From the NCBI GenBank assembly GCA_024761205.1, contig JAMASS010000005.1, positions 1 to 64,000 on the forward strand: 64,000 nucleotides of DNA, given 5' to 3'. Every line of letters starts with the position of its first letter. Positions within the stretch are counted from its first letter, which is position 1. The notes under the pieces are model-generated. The model did no database searches, was not told where the DNA came from, and saw nothing but the letters and a program-made list of their open reading frames with translations. The DNA is from Limisphaerales bacterium. GTDB taxonomy: Bacteria > Verrucomicrobiota > Verrucomicrobiia > Limisphaerales > AAA164-E04. The translations under genes were made by a program, and so were the position numbers. This document shows, piece by piece, positions 51,720 to 62,200 of the stretch.

Positions 51720-52679
51720 ATGTTTCGCAGCAACTCATCGCCAGGAGCCGTTCTTCGATCCGCATTCCTAACACTGTCACTCAGTTTGTTGAGCGTCGGC
51801 TGCTCACTCAAAAAAATCGCGATCAATCAGATCGGCGACACACTGGCTTCCACAGGCACAACTTTCGCCTCGGAAAACGATCCGGAACTCGCTAGGGATG
51901 CGATTCCGTTCACCTTGAAACTCGTGGAGACTGTTCTTGCGGAGGCACCCAATCACGCCCGCCTCCGGACGTCCGCAGCTGCCTACTTCACACAATACGC
52001 CTATGGTTTTATTCAACTTGAAGCGGACTATATTGAAGCTGAAGACTACGAGCAGGCCGAACAAATGCGTGGACGGGCCAGAAACCTCTTTCTCAGAGCA
52101 CGAGACCACGGGCTTGCCCAGATCGAGATTAAGAGACCCGATTTCCGCGCTCAGTTAGCCGAGTCACCGCGTGGCGCCGTCGCTGCCTTCAAAAAGGACT
52201 CGGTCGAGACCCTCTACTGGACTGCGGCCGCCTGGGCATCGGCGATTACCCTCGGAAAGGACGATCCCTTCCTCATAGCAGAGCTTCCACAGGTGGAGGC
52301 GCTGATTGATCGCGCCTTAGAGCTGGATCCGGGCTGGAGAGACGGCGCAATCCACAATTTTTTGATCACCTATGAAATGAGCCGCCAAGATACCAGCGGC
52401 GACAAAGAAACCAGCGCTAGAGCCCACTTCAAAGCCGCGGTAGAAGCCAGCCAGGGTCGGTTTCTCTCGCCATACATCTCTTTAGCCGAAGCCGTTTCCG
52501 TGCAGATACAGAATCACCGTGAGTTCCAGTCCCTGTTGAACCAGGCACTAGCCATTGACATCAATGAATATCCTGAAGCGCGATTAGTCAATTTGTTGAT
52601 GAAAAAGCGGGCACTCTGGCTCCTTTCTCAACTTGATGAACTCTTTTTGATGGAAGAAAGCGAAATCCTCAATGAATAA
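51720..52679 (+). CDS. TRAP-transporter-associated lipoprotein, TatT-like
   Basis: 319 residues. Lipoprotein signal with lipobox LLSVGC, so membrane-bound through Cys28. The mature protein is entirely helical with TPR-like pairs; FTQYAYGFIQLEADYIEAED followed by an ARNLFLRARDHGLAQIE part matches the TatT family (periplasmic trimeric TPR partner of TRAP systems). Its gene overlaps the DctP gene by 8 bases, which supports the link. The family is best known from Treponema pallidum Tp0956, whose partner binding protein is Tp0957; this looks like the same type of TRAP system with an associated lipoprotein (TPAT). Confidence 0.85.
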   Translation: MFRSNSSPGAVLRSAFLTLSLSLLSVGCSLKKIAINQIGDTLASTGTTFASENDPELARDAIPFTLKLVETVLAEAPNHARLRTSAAAYFTQYAYGFIQLEADYIEAEDYEQAEQMRGRARNLFLRARDHGLAQIEIKRPDFRAQLAESPRGAVAAFKKDSVETLYWTAAAWASAITLGKDDPFLIAELPQVEALIDRALELDPGWRDGAIHNFLITYEMSRQDTSGDKETSARAHFKAAVEASQGRFLSPYISLAEAVSVQIQNHREFQSLLNQALAIDINEYPEARLVNLLMKKRALWLLSQLDELFLMEESEILNE

Positions 52680-53703
52680 TCCCGGCTCTCGTCCCATAAG
52701 CTCCCTCATACGATCCTCCTCTGCGCTCATCTTGATAGGTCTTTTGGTTCAACCACCTCCGGCTGAGGCTACTCAACGAATCCGCTTGGGTACCTTAGTC
52801 CCCAAAGGATCCTCCTATTACAACGAAATTAACAAAATGGGCCACGAATGGGCCAAAGCGACCCGCGGGAAAATCTCGCTTACCATTTACCCCGATGGCC
52901 GGATGGGAAGCGAGGCTCAGATGGTCAGAAGAATGCGCGTTGGCCAACTTCAGGCGGGTTTTCTTTCAGCGGTGGGCCTCACGGAAATTGAACCCGCCGT
53001 ATCCGGTCTCCAAAACCTTCCCCTCATGTTTGACTCGCTAGAAGAGGTCGACCACATCGGTACCCAACTACAACCTTTGCTGGAAAAGCAACTGGAAAAG
53101 AAGGGATTTAAGGCTTTGTTCTGGTTCAATGCAGGTTGGGTGTATTTTTTTACGAAATCACCGATCTCCACCCCAGACGATCTTAGAAAATTAAAGATTT
53201 TCAGTTGGGCCGGCAGTCCGGAGGTCGTCGATATCTATAAAAGCGCCGGATTTAACCCCGTGCCCCTTGAAACCAAGGATATTTTGACCGGACTTCAAAC
53301 GCGCCTCATCACCGCAGTACCGATGCCCCCCCCTTACGCCAACGCCTTTCAAGTGGACAAAAAAGCCCCCCACATGCTGGACCTCAATTGGGCACCCTTA
53401 GTCGGCGCTGCCGTCGTCATCACCAAGGCCTGGAATCGACTCGATCCGGAGACCAAGACAGAGGCGCTGAAGATCGCGAAGGAAACCGAGAGCAGAATCC
53501 AGAAGATCGGCAGAGAAGAGGAAACGAAATCAATCGCCGCCATGAAAAATCGCGGCCTCAAGGTCCACGAAATATCTGAGGAAACCAGAGCCCAATGGAA
53601 GCAAGCGGTGAAAGAGATCTATCCGCAAATTCGAGGCAAGATCGTGCCCGCTGACATTTTCGACCGCGTGAGTGTTTGGTTAGAGGAATATCGTCAGCAA
53701 TGA
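52672..53703 (+). CDS. dctP: TRAP transporter solute-binding protein (DctP family)
   Basis: 343 residues. Signal peptide (SLIRSSSALILIGLLVQPPP, cleavage near AEA) followed by IRLGTLVPKGSSYYNEINKM. Typical family elements: YPDGRMGSEAQMVRRMRVGQ, LQAGFLSAVGLTEIEPAV and the helix with PDDLRKLKIFSWAGSPEVV. The canonical ligand-carboxylate Arg of the DctP family is not obvious where expected (RKLKIF is present), as in TPAT-type binding proteins thought to take hydrophobic ligands. The ATG of the permease overlaps its stop. Confidence 0.92.
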   Translation: MNNPGSRPISSLIRSSSALILIGLLVQPPPAEATQRIRLGTLVPKGSSYYNEINKMGHEWAKATRGKISLTIYPDGRMGSEAQMVRRMRVGQLQAGFLSAVGLTEIEPAVSGLQNLPLMFDSLEEVDHIGTQLQPLLEKQLEKKGFKALFWFNAGWVYFFTKSPISTPDDLRKLKIFSWAGSPEVVDIYKSAGFNPVPLETKDILTGLQTRLITAVPMPPPYANAFQVDKKAPHMLDLNWAPLVGAAVVITKAWNRLDPETKTEALKIAKETESRIQKIGREEETKSIAAMKNRGLKVHEISEETRAQWKQAVKEIYPQIRGKIVPADIFDRVSVWLEEYRQQ

Positions 53704-55580
53704 CGGAAGCATCGTCCACGCCTCAAGATTCGATTCCGCAACAAAATCGGACCTTATCCATGGCCAGCAGGGCGTTCTCCTGGATGGAAAACGCCCTGCT
53801 GATCGCGGGAATCTCCCTCATGATTGCAATCCCGCTCTGTGAACGGCTTCTTCGCCAGTTCACCGATACCGGCATCTCGGGAGCTCCAGAGTTCGTTCAG
53901 CACCTGTCCCTTGTTATCGCCATGGTTGGTGGTGCGGTCGCTGCTCGAGAAGATCGCCTCCTGGCCATTTCGACCGTTTTTCAGTTTACCACGCCACGTT
54001 GGACAGCATACATCAAAGTCTTTTCCAACTCCTTGGCCGCTGCCATCACTGCCTCCCTGAGCATTGCTAGCATCGAGTTAATCAGCATTGACCGAGAGGC
54101 CGGCAGCCTCATCGCCTACGGCATCAAGATATGGATGGTACAGTTGGTCATTCCCTTCGGCTTCGCTGCGATCACTGCGCGAATTCTGTGGAACACCTCA
54201 GATCGTTGGCCCCACCGAATCAGCGCCCTAAGTGGCGCCATTGCCTTGCTCTGCTTAACTTGGCACCCTCCAATCGCCCCCGAAAATCTCTGGCTTCCGG
54301 CCATCATCCTTCTGGCTATCGCCACGCTCCTGGGGGCGCCCATCTTTACCGCTCTTGGGGGCGCGGCCTTGATCTTTTTCTGGTCCAAACAACTCTCGAT
54401 TTCAATCGTTGCTGTCAGCCAATACTCTCTGGCTACGGAACCCATAGTTCCGACAATCCCCCTCTTTGCTTTGGCTGGCTTCGTCTTGGCCGAGAGCAAG
54501 GCCTCAGATCGACTTGTCTCGGTTTTTCAAAGCTTGTTCGGACAGTTTCGATCCGCCTCTTCTCTGGTTACTGTATTTGTCTGTGCCTTCTTCACTTCAT
54601 TTACCGGTGGCTCCGGCGTTACCATCCTAGCGCTCGGGCCCCTACTCATGTCGTTGCTGCTCGCCGCGAAGTGCCGTGAAAGCAGCGCTCTGGGTCTGCT
54701 GACTGGCGCTGGCTCTTTGGGCATCCTCTTCCCGCCCGCACTGCCCGTCATTCTCTACTTTATCGTGGCCAACGCAAATGGAGATGGCAGCCTCAGATTG
54801 GAGCAGATCTTTTTGGGCGGATTGATTCCGGGCTTACTCATGATTGGTTTGCTCGCTATCTGGGGTGCCAGGCAGCTTCCTCGTATTTCGAGCAAAAGAG
54901 CACATTTTTCAGCAAAGGCTGCCTGGAGTTCCATTCTTGTTGCGAAGTGGGAACTGTTGCTCCCGGTGGTTGCTTTGGGATCTCTTTTTAGTGGCATCTT
55001 CAGTACTCCGGTGGCGGCAGCTGCCGTCACAGCTCTCTATGCGATCATCATCGAGACTGCGATTCACCGGGATTTAAGCATCACGAAGGACCTTCCCCGA
55101 GTGTTCGTAAAGTGCGGCCTTCTGGTCGGAGGCATACTTCTGATCCTCGGCGTTGCGTTTGGGTTCACTAATTTCCTGATTGATGCTCAGATCCCGGACA
55201 AGGCAATCGAATGGGTTACGGCGACGGTTCATTCAAAATGGCTCTTCCTGCTCACGCTTAATCTCCTGCTTATCCTAGTTGGCTGCCTCATGGATATTTA
55301 CTCGGCGATTGTTGTCGTCGTTCCACTCCTCATCCCCTTGGGAGAGGCCTTCGGTATTGATCCAGTTCACCTTGCGATTCTTTTTTTGATCAATCTGGAG
55401 CTCGGCTATCTGACGCCTCCGGTAGGAATGAATCTATTCCTAGCCGCCTACCGTTTCGACAAACCCATTCTCGAAGTGGCTAGAGCGGCCATCCCCGTAT
55501 TGATTGTGTTCCTGATTAGTGTCGTACTCGTCACCTATGTGCCGGCATTGACAACATTTTTACCTCAGTTGCTGGAATAA
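53700..55580 (+). CDS. TRAP transporter permease, fused small and large subunits (DctQM)
   Basis: 626 residues from the ATG at 53700, overlapping the dctP stop (ATGA). Residues ~30-165 form the four-helix DctQ part (ENALLIAGISLMIAIPLCER, RQFTDTGISGAPEFVQHLSL). After a linker the DctM part follows with about twelve membrane segments; AATLLGAPIFTALGGAALIFF, FFTSFTGGSGVTILALGPLL and the C-terminal LELGYLTPPVGMNLFLAAYR are the family marks. It drives uptake with a sodium or proton gradient together with DctP and the TatT-like lipoprotein. Confidence 0.92.
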   Translation: MTEASSTPQDSIPQQNRTLSMASRAFSWMENALLIAGISLMIAIPLCERLLRQFTDTGISGAPEFVQHLSLVIAMVGGAVAAREDRLLAISTVFQFTTPRWTAYIKVFSNSLAAAITASLSIASIELISIDREAGSLIAYGIKIWMVQLVIPFGFAAITARILWNTSDRWPHRISALSGAIALLCLTWHPPIAPENLWLPAIILLAIATLLGAPIFTALGGAALIFFWSKQLSISIVAVSQYSLATEPIVPTIPLFALAGFVLAESKASDRLVSVFQSLFGQFRSASSLVTVFVCAFFTSFTGGSGVTILALGPLLMSLLLAAKCRESSALGLLTGAGSLGILFPPALPVILYFIVANANGDGSLRLEQIFLGGLIPGLLMIGLLAIWGARQLPRISSKRAHFSAKAAWSSILVAKWELLLPVVALGSLFSGIFSTPVAAAAVTALYAIIIETAIHRDLSITKDLPRVFVKCGLLVGGILLILGVAFGFTNFLIDAQIPDKAIEWVTATVHSKWLFLLTLNLLLILVGCLMDIYSAIVVVVPLLIPLGEAFGIDPVHLAILFLINLELGYLTPPVGMNLFLAAYRFDKPILEVARAAIPVLIVFLISVVLVTYVPALTTFLPQLLE

Positions 55581-55683
55581 ATCTGTCATGGTATTTTCTC
55601 AATTGTAACTGTAGAGTGACCTTGTCGCCGGACCTGAATCCCTAGGCTTATAGGAATTGCAGAGCCAACTTACCAACCCCTCA

Positions 55684-56415
55684 ATGATCGCGACCACTCA
55701 ATACACGTGCAAACTAGCGACCACGGCACAGGACATCGAAGCGGCACAAGAACTTCGTTTTCAGGTGTTCAATATGGAGATGGATAAGGGGTTCGACCAC
55801 TCATATCTCACCCATCTCGACCAGGACCGCTACGATCCAATCTGCAGCCACCTAGTCGTTCGGGATTTGGAAACAGGAAAAGTTGTCGGAACCTATCGAC
55901 TCCAAACCGGAACAACCGCGGAACAGCACCTCGGCTACTACAGCGAACAGGAGTTCGACTTTCAAACTTTCGAGCCACTGCGCCACAAAATCCTCGAGTT
56001 GGGAAGAGCCTGCATTCATCAAGACCATCGAAACCTATCGGTCCTCAACCTGCTGTGGAAACAAATTGCGCAGTTCGCAAAATCCAATCAGCTAAGATTT
56101 CTTATCGGCTGTAGTTCGTTAACGAGCCAAGACCCTAATTACGGCTTGCGAGCCTTTGAATTGCTCTCCCGCAGCCACCTAGCGCACCCCAGCCTCCAAA
56201 CCCGGCCGAAGCCCAGTTTTGAATGCGTTGCTAACGAATATTTTTATCCTCAGACCCCGATAAAAATCCCGAAACTTCTCAGAGCATATCTTTCACTGGG
56301 CGCCAAAGTTTGCGGTCCTCCCGCAATCGATCAAGGGTTCAAGACCATCGATTTTCTGACAATTATGGATCTCCACTCCCTCGCTCCCAGGGTTTGGCGC
56401 CGATATCTCAGCTAG
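55684..56415 (+). CDS. GNAT-fold N-acyltransferase, OlsB/hemolysin-like
   Basis: 243 residues from the ATG at 55684. The sequence follows the ornithine-lipid/acyl-ACP N-acyltransferase pattern: AAQELRFQVFNMEMDKGFDH at the start, YDPICSHLVVRD, GKVVGTYRLQTG, and ILELGRACIHQDHRNLSVLN, where the conserved ExGR-x-C/A-x-H segment lies. Then FAKSNQLRFLIGCSSL and a C-terminal helical part with KIPKLLRAYLSLGAKVCGPP. It likely moves a fatty acyl chain from ACP onto an amine, for example in aminolipid synthesis. The second-step acyltransferase (OlsA-type) is not next to it. Cytosolic or membrane-associated. Confidence 0.85.
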   Translation: MIATTQYTCKLATTAQDIEAAQELRFQVFNMEMDKGFDHSYLTHLDQDRYDPICSHLVVRDLETGKVVGTYRLQTGTTAEQHLGYYSEQEFDFQTFEPLRHKILELGRACIHQDHRNLSVLNLLWKQIAQFAKSNQLRFLIGCSSLTSQDPNYGLRAFELLSRSHLAHPSLQTRPKPSFECVANEYFYPQTPIKIPKLLRAYLSLGAKVCGPPAIDQGFKTIDFLTIMDLHSLAPRVWRRYLS

Positions 56416-56894
56416 CGCCATTTCACAGGGCAGTCTCTAGGGACTCCTCAGACTCATCCCCCATCGCCTGTAAATAGCCGGTGGTCTCCCTACATCGTTG
56501 CCCATCACCTAAAAGCAAGAATTCGGACTGAATGGTCTCGGCATATTCCAGTGCCGGCGCCTTCCCTGGTGCAAGAACTCGATCTCTAGCCAAACAAGAT
56601 AGACACCCTGCTTGAGCAGCTCACTTCATCAGCACCAGAGAAAACTAATGCCTCAGCTTAACGCCGTGGCCCAATCCCGCACCCGCACCTATACGCCCAC
56701 TTGTTGCCGGCATCTGAGTGCTGATTGTAATGGGCCGTCACGAGAGAACAGAGCCGTCCAACGCAATCTCAAATCCCAACGATGGAGACCCGGTGGTTCA
56801 AACGAACCCTTAGTTCTCAGCCCTCAAATCATCGGCAAATCCCTCATTCCTGCATCACTCAAGACATGCGGACGAATTCATCTGCCCAGAGAGA
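56416..56894. other. Stretch between the acyltransferase and a relic, no clear gene
   Basis: About 480 bases with only short frames. It may contain the missing N-terminal part of the decayed FG-GAP gene that begins at about 56,895, because relics of that family usually lack clear borders, but I cannot recognise any motif in it. No terminator or RNA gene seen. Confidence 0.4.
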
Positions 56895-57660
56895 CATGAG
56901 CGGGGGTGTCGGCTGCCTGACATCTTATACCATCAATGTGGGTCAAAACATCCTTTATCGAAACAATGGGAACGGCACCTTCGAGAACGTCGCCGAAGGC
57001 ACTGGCCTACATCAAGCCTTCGATAGCGGACCCGGTGCCGCCCGACTTTGACAGTGAGGGCTAGGTCGACATCTACGTCGCCAACGACACGATGCTGAAT
57101 CAATTCCGGATCAACCAAACCGATGGCACCTTCACGAACCAAGCCCTAATCCGTGGCTGTGCATCAACGACATGAGGCAAAACGAGGTCGAGATGGGAGT
57201 CGGCGTCACCGATCTCAACCAAGGCAGTTGGTGGAATTCCTTCGTGACACACCTTGTAAGCAAGTCCAACACGCTCTATCTAAATGCCACCGACTATTTT
57301 CGCGATGAGATTCGACCCGATGGTCCCGAGGTGATGAGCTAGCCCTTTACCGGATTCGACATCGTGTTTGTCGATTCCAACAACAATTCTATCCTGAACA
57401 TCTACATCGTCAACGGACGGGTCAAATATAACCCGAAGATCCACACCCTCAACGATCTCTATGCCGAACCCAATCCACCGGATTTCATTCCGGGTTCTCC
57501 ATGGAACCGTCTCCACGCCTTGGGTGACGTTGTCAAAATCGAATCGGGAGATCAGGTTCAGTTTCACCTGCTTCAAACCGGCCCTGGCTATTATTCCAGC
57601 CAAAACCCACGACTTCATTTTGGGCTTGGCAGTAACCCGACGATTCAAAACCTCTCTTTG
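56895..57660 (+). pseudogene. Decayed CRTAC-type FG-GAP/ASPIC-UnbV protein gene
   Basis: The plus strand reads TSYTINVGQNILYRNNGNGT and FENVAEGTGL, then needs a shift to DFDSEG, a TAG, and VDIYVANDTMLNQFRINQTD with GTFTNQALIRGCA. Further shifts give KSNTLYLNATDYF and FTGFDIVFVDSNNN. The end is KIESGDQVQFHLLQTGPGYY with SSQNPRLHFGLGSNP, the ASPIC-UnbV module. Motif order is the same as in intact CRTAC-like proteins, including those at 59,264 and 62,981, but about five shifts and stops separate the pieces. Confidence 0.83.
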
Positions 57661-58016
57661 CGAAGCATGGAGAATTCCTCCATGCCGCCCCAACCTCTCC
57701 GCCGCTGTGCCTCCCATTGGCAAACCGCCGCCGCTTTGACGGCCGGTTTGACCAACCGTGTGCTGGAAGGGCGTCCAGAGGGGGAGGGAAAATCGCCTCA
57801 AGGAACAACCGCTGGACTTACTAGCCACAGCTCGTGCCGCCGAGCGGAGGGCTTTGATCTTACAGCCAAAAAAATGGACCTTGCCGCCTTAGCGAGCGAG
57901 CAGCGGCTCAAGCCGCCCGCCGCCGCCCATCCTCGAAAAGCCCGAAAAATCTCAGCCGCCTCATGATGGCCATCTCTATTTTGGCGAGAAATCCGGGCTA
58001 GCTCATCACGCCACGA
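57661..58016. other. Stretch after the FG-GAP relic, no recognised gene
   Basis: About 355 bases up to the end of the cysteine desulfurase gene. The frame of the ASPIC-UnbV piece stays open through it to 57,966, but the product turns Arg/Ala/Ser-rich and shows nothing familiar. No clear terminator is seen. Confidence 0.4.
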
Positions 58017-59141
58017 TCAAACACGGGCCTGACGATCCACCTGCACCGACGCTTCAACGAGAGCCTCCCAATCTTTCTCCGTCGTCTCTGGTCCGCCGCT
58101 GCACCGAATCACTCGACTCGACTCCCCGGGTGTACACTGCATCGCCTCAAGCACGTGCGAGGGCTTCTCCTTACCACTGGCGCATGCCGATCCGGTTGAA
58201 ACCGCAAAGCCAAGCCGATCCAACTTGACCACCCAACGAAAGCGACAATCACAATCGGGCATCACCAACGATGTGGTGTTCCAGAGCCGGGCAGCAGACC
58301 GACCGATCACCCGGGCATCGGGAATCTGCTTCCGAATCAAATTCTCGATTCGTCGCTGAGACTGTTGCCGAGAGGCGATCCACTCGGCATTTAACAACAT
58401 CTCCCGTTCCTCCAACGCCGCGATCATAGCCAACACACCCGCTACATTTTCGGTTCCCGCCCGTCTCGACATCTCCTGTGGCCCGCCAACCATCAGCGGA
58501 GTCACCGTTGCGGACGTTGGACACTTCAGGAAACCAACACCCTTTGGGCCGCCAAATTTGTGGGCGCAACCAAACAACCAATCACATTGTCCGAGCCCAT
58601 CAGCCGGCAGCTTTCCAAGCCATTGAGCCGCATCACAAAAAAAAGGAATTATCCGCTCCTGGCACCAGTCTCGGATGGCCTCCCACGGCTGCAACACACC
58701 GGTCTCATTATTCGCCGCCATCACCACAACAAGGGCAGGTGGATTCACCTGGGTTTCCAACCATTCCAGCCGCACCACACCATCCGAAGTCACGGGAATC
58801 CGCCGGACTCGACCTCGAAGATGAGTCTCGGCCGCTTGAATCACGCACGGATGCTCAATTGCCGAGACCCAAACCACTGCCGACTCCGGTAGCTGCCGGG
58901 CATAATGATGGAAAACCAGGTTGCTTGCCTCCGTGGCACCGCTCGTCCAAATCAAATCCAACGGCAGACAACCTAGACGAGCTCCGAGGGTCTCCCGCGC
59001 CTCCGCCAGCGCTCGGTCCGCCCGAATCCCTATCCGATGAGGGCTCGACGGATTCCCCGGAAACTGCTCAACCGCCGCCAACCAAGCTTCGCGGCTGGCA
59101 TCGCTCAGCGGCGTGGTGGCGTTGTAATCAAAATAGTGCAT
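58017..59141 (-). CDS. Cysteine desulfurase (IscS/NifS family)
   Basis: 374 residues. PLP fold-type I, with YFDYNATTPLSDASREAWL at the start, WTSGATEASNLVFHHYARQL, SAIEHPCV, ANNETGVLQPWEAI and the Schiff-base Lys in CAHKFGGPKGVGFL near residue 195. The catalytic loop Cys is in VSTGSACASGKEKPSHVLEA, near residue 320, close to the NifS pattern. It extracts sulfur from cysteine for Fe-S clusters or thio-modified tRNA. No iscU or mnmA gene is next to it. Divergent from the FG-GAP gene, 122 bases apart. Confidence 0.93.
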   Translation of the reverse strand: MHYFDYNATTPLSDASREAWLAAVEQFPGNPSSPHRIGIRADRALAEARETLGARLGCLPLDLIWTSGATEASNLVFHHYARQLPESAVVWVSAIEHPCVIQAAETHLRGRVRRIPVTSDGVVRLEWLETQVNPPALVVVMAANNETGVLQPWEAIRDWCQERIIPFFCDAAQWLGKLPADGLGQCDWLFGCAHKFGGPKGVGFLKCPTSATVTPLMVGGPQEMSRRAGTENVAGVLAMIAALEEREMLLNAEWIASRQQSQRRIENLIRKQIPDARVIGRSAARLWNTTSLVMPDCDCRFRWVVKLDRLGFAVSTGSACASGKEKPSHVLEAMQCTPGESSRVIRCSGGPETTEKDWEALVEASVQVDRQARV

Positions 59142-59263
59142 TCCACGTCACCGCTGATCATGTCCCCCTTCTTCCCCCACCTCAATCACAAACAGTGTTG
59201 CCGGGGGCTCGCTACTCGCCTTATGCTCAACCATCGCGGTAACGATACAGGACTTCCCGACAA

Positions 59264-62200
59264 ATGAATCATCTATCCAAAAATCGCGCGCCATTTCGGA
59301 GGGCTCTCAATGCGATTCAATGGATCTTCATTTCGTCCCTTCTTCTCCGAAGCGCAAACGCAGTCGACTGGGAGGATCACGAAGGTTACCGACTCGCTCG
59401 GCTTACAACACCAGCAGAAAGCCAACCCGGCTTCACGACCATTTCCCCGGAAAAAGCCGGAATCCGCTTCCGTAACGATCTTGCTGATCATCGCTCATTA
59501 GAGAGACGGGGACTCCTCAGCGGTTCCGGCGTCGCCGCTGGAGACGTCGACGGAGACGCCTTGCCTGACCTCTATTTCTGCGGACTCGATAACCACAACC
59601 AACTTTACCGCAATCTGAGCAACTGGACCTTCGAGGAAATCCCCCCTACCGGAGGCATCGACTGTAACGGCACTGACGCCACTGGCGCCGCCTTCGCCGA
59701 CATGGACGGGGACGGGGATCTCGATTTGATCGTGTCCGCTCTGGGCAATGGCACACGCCTTTTCACCAACGACGGCCAAGCACACTTCACCGAAACCACC
59801 GCAACTGCAGGCATCGGTTCGCAACTGGGAAGTATGTCCCTCGCCATCAACGACATTGATGGCGATCAAGATCTTGATCTCTACGTCGCTAATTTTCGTC
59901 CCACAACCATCATGGACGAAGCGTCCACCCGCTTCTCCGGCCGCAATATCAACGGCATCCCAACCGTCACCCACATCAACGGCCAACCAACCACATTACC
60001 TCAATATACCAACCGGTTCATCATTTCGCCCACACGGAAGATCCTTGAGCTCGGTCAAGTCGACCAATTGTTCCTCAATGACGGAACGGGAAAATTCTCG
60101 CTGCTTTCCTTCACCTCGGGAAAATTCCTTGATGAAGACGGCCAGCCGCTCAAAGAACCGCCGAGGGATTGGGGCCTCGCCGTTCAGATGCGTGATTTCA
60201 CAGGCGACGGCGCACCGGACATTTATGTCTGTAATGACCTCTACACGCCCGATCGTATCTGGATCAATCGTGGAGACGGCTCCTTTCGGGCAATGGCCAA
60301 TTTAGCCCTGCGAAATACTAGCACCTTCTCCATGGGTTCGGATTTTGCCGACATCGATCGCGACGGAGACCTCGATTTTTTTGTCGTCGACATGCTCAGT
60401 CCCGATCACCGCAAACGTCATGTCCAAGTAGCGATGTCCCCACCCCCACCCCATCCTGTCGGGCAGTTTGATCACCGCCTTCAGATCCTGCGCAACACTC
60501 TTCAACTCAATCGAGGCGACAACACCTACGCAGAGATCTCCCAACTCAGCGGCGTTGAAGCCACGGATTGGTCTTGGGGCCCCATTTTTCTGGATGTCGA
60601 CCTCGATGGCTACGAAGACATTCTGGTCACCAACGGCCAACTTAGGGACTACCAAAACATTGATCACGCCATGCGCATGGAAGCGATCCGCCAAGAGCGG
60701 AAGATCTCGCTCGCAGAATTTCGCGAACTGACCAGCCAATACCCCAACCTCAGCACCCCGAATATCGCCTATCACAACCAAGGTGATCTCACCTTCCGGG
60801 ACGTCAGCACCGCCTGGGGATTCGACAAGCACGGCATCTCACAAGGCATGGCACTGGCCGACCTCGACAACGACGGCGATCTTGACATCGCACAAAATAA
60901 CTTGAACGACCTGCCAACCTTGCTGCGAAACAATGCCTCGCGCCCGCGAACTCGCGTTCAATTGAAGGGACGTCCGCCAAACACACGGGGCATCGGCGCT
61001 CAAATTGAAGTGACTGGCGGACCAGTCCGCCAGTCCCAAGAAATTCTCAGCGCGGGCCGCTATATGTCCTCCGATCAGCCCGTGCGCTCATTTGCTGCCG
61101 GATCGGCCGAAGCAACCTTATCCATCAGTGTCACCTGGCGCTCCGGAAGAGTAACGACTATCAAGGACATCCCCGCCAACACACTGTGCGAGATTCAAGA
61201 GCCCGACAGAGGTCAAGAAACCAAAACCACAGATCACAACTCAAATATCAGCAAGCCTCTCTTCCAAGGCGCAAGCTCCTGGCTTGACCATCATCACTTT
61301 GATGAACCCTTCAATGATCTGGAGCGCCAGCCTCTGCTACCCAATCGATTGAGCCAAGCCGGACCTGGATTAACATGGACCGATCTCAACAGCGACGGCT
61401 GGGACGATCTAGTCATCGGCACCGGCCGAGGCGGAACCATTGCCGCCTTTGAGAATCAAGGCGGCAAAGCCTTTCGTCCCAGGCAAAACCGCATCACCCG
61501 CCAGCCCTCAGCCCGTGACACAACCGCCATTCTTCCTTGGGAGACGTCAGAACTCCTGATCGGCTTCAGCAACTACGAAGACGGCTCCCCGGCAGGAAAC
61601 GCCCTAACCGCTTTCAGTTGGCTCAAAGACAGTCCCCGCACCATCCTAAATTCGAAACCTTCCAGTATCGGTGCTCTTTCAACAGCTGATTGGGATCAGG
61701 ACGGAGACCTCGATCTCTTTATTGCCGGTCGAGTTTTACCAGGGCGTTATCCCGTGGCCGTAGACTCAATGCTTCTCAAAAACCACAAAGGCAATTTACA
61801 GATCGCTCACACCTTTGAGGAACTTGGTCTCGTTACTGGATCGATTTTCTCCGACCTCACCGGAGACGGTCGGCCTGAGTTGATTGTGACTCGAGAATGG
61901 AACACGCTGAAAGTCTTCACTGGAAACATGGACTCCCCGCAAGATGTGACGGAACAATGGCGACTCGATCGGCTCTCCGGATTCTGGAATGGCATCGAAG
62001 CCGGAGATTTCAACAATGACGGACGCATGGATTTGGTGGCGTCCAACTGGGGGCATAATCACAAGTATGAGCTCGCAGCGTCACAGCCGCTTCGTCTCTA
62101 CTATGGCGATCTCAACAACGACGGACAATGGGATCTCGTCGAGTCCTATTACCACCAATTGCTAGATCAAGAACTTCCAGTGCGGTCTCTGAGAACAGTG

